A stretch of 5,219 nt of DNA from Oscillospiraceae bacterium. GTDB taxonomy: Bacteria; Bacillota; Clostridia; Christensenellales; Aristaeellaceae. This document shows positions 4,896 to 5,219 of the stretch, one piece after another. Position 1 is the stretch's first letter. Every line of letters starts with the position of its first letter. The notes beneath the pieces were generated by a model. That model ran no database searches, was not told where the DNA came from, and saw only the letters and a program-made list of their open reading frames with translations. Position numbers and translations under genes: made by a program. Location of the stretch: contig JAITDK010000129.1 of the NCBI GenBank assembly GCA_031282605.1, positions 1-5,219 on the forward strand, read 5' to 3'.

Positions 4896-5102
4896 TCATA
4901 CCTCTTTATTGAATGTAACATACTTCTCTTTCAAAGAGATTTTCCCGACTTCATAGCCATATTGAGCCGCCTCTTTTTTGTACGTCAGGAAAGAGTGGTC
5001 GATATCAACGCCGAGAACGGCGCGAATTTCTTCAAAGGTCATCCTGAACGTATCGCGTCCGTCAGCTTGCAGATGATTCCACAGCGGCTCATACTTGCTC
5101 AT
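4896..5102 (-). CDS. Small conserved-looking hypothetical protein (68 aa)
   Basis: Soluble, charged, 68 aa, without signal peptide or membrane helix. It opens with MSKYEPLW, then MTFEEIRAVLG (residues 21-31), DIDHSFLTYKKEA (33-45) and a C-terminal strand-like segment VGKISLKEKYVTFN. This pattern (SKYxPLW, TFEEI, LG, HSFL) reminds me of small uncharacterised bacterial proteins, possibly near the DUF7662 type, which I could not verify. It is a real gene: GAAAGG (5112-5117) is 9 nt before the ATG, the start overlaps the previous stop as ATGA, and its own stop meets the DUF1801 start. Function unknown. Confidence 0.75.
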   Translation of the reverse strand: MSKYEPLWNHLQADGRDTFRMTFEEIRAVLGVDIDHSFLTYKKEAAQYGYEVGKISLKEKYVTFNKEV

Positions 5103-5219
5103 TGCGCTTGACCTTTCAGCGCCTTAATCTGCGCCTTGATTTTCTTAATCGCCCAGTCGTAGTGGCTCGAAGTCGCCGAAACGCTATAGGCAGCGTTCGT
5201 CCGCTCGACCTTATCATAA
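5099..5219 (-). CDS. C-terminal fragment of an unrecognised protein
   Basis: The frame is open from the window edge to TGA at 5099-5101 and encodes 39 residues; the start lies beyond position 5219. It reads through VERTNAAYSVSATSSHYDW and ends in a Lys/Ala-rich amphipathic stretch (AIKKIKAQIKALKGQ), likely a helix. The stop overlaps the start of the next gene as ATGA, which supports that it is a real coding sequence in the same operon. I do not recognise the family. Confidence 0.65.
   Translation of the reverse strand, partial: YDKVERTNAAYSVSATSSHYDWAIKKIKAQIKALKGQAQ

Noticed and set aside
1..5219. CRISPR array, insertion sequence, tRNA or rRNA gene
   Set aside because: No regularly spaced repeats of suitable length, no transposase-like protein, and no tRNA or rRNA signature seen on either strand.

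Overview
The window comes from a bacterial chromosome of moderately high G+C. It carries a core translation operon on the plus strand and a small accessory operon on the minus strand that converges on it. The order infC-rpmI-rplT followed by a TrmH/SpoU-family methyltransferase, and the IF3 sequence, look more like Bacillota or related Gram-positive-type lineages (Armatimonadota is possible) than like Proteobacteria. No marker here fixes the phylum, so this is a weak inference.

Positions 1-742 hold no credible gene. The first ~395 bases are packed with perfect short inverted repeats, including an 11-bp pair at 298-308/348-358, and contain a short degenerate CGTTCC tandem. This is either a structured RNA or a dispersed intergenic repeat; I recognise no known RNA family in it. 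A strong promoter at 558-586 (TTGACA, 17-nt spacer, extended -10) then drives a ~150-nt leader. The leader has a hairpin-rich 5' half and an intrinsic terminator at 697-719 (GNRA-capped stem plus seven T). An alternative pairing inside the leader could block the terminator, so it looks like an attenuator for the operon.

Positions 743-2810 encode IF3, L35, L20 and an RNA 2'-O-methyltransferase. IF3 probably starts at a rare AUA codon, the kind of start that IF3 itself discriminates against. That gives two possible layers of control: attenuation in the leader and IF3 autoregulation. Each ribosomal protein gene has its own strong ribosome binding site. The methyltransferase frame overlaps the end of rplT and has an odd start region that looks like a one-base loss near the rplT stop. 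A medium-form threonine ammonia-lyase with a C-terminal ACT domain (2831-4033) follows 20 nt later, giving isoleucine biosynthesis or threonine catabolism.

Positions 4054-5219, on the minus strand, hold a tightly packed operon. In transcription order it has the C-terminus of an unrecognised protein, a 68-aa hypothetical protein, a DUF1801/YdhG-like protein and a YbaK-type Cys-tRNA deacylase. Stops and starts touch or overlap. Only 20 nt separate the two convergent operons, with an imperfect inverted repeat between them.

The most interesting material is the infC leader with its AUA start and the structured gene-free block upstream of it. I did not find a clearly new enzymatic or defence system.
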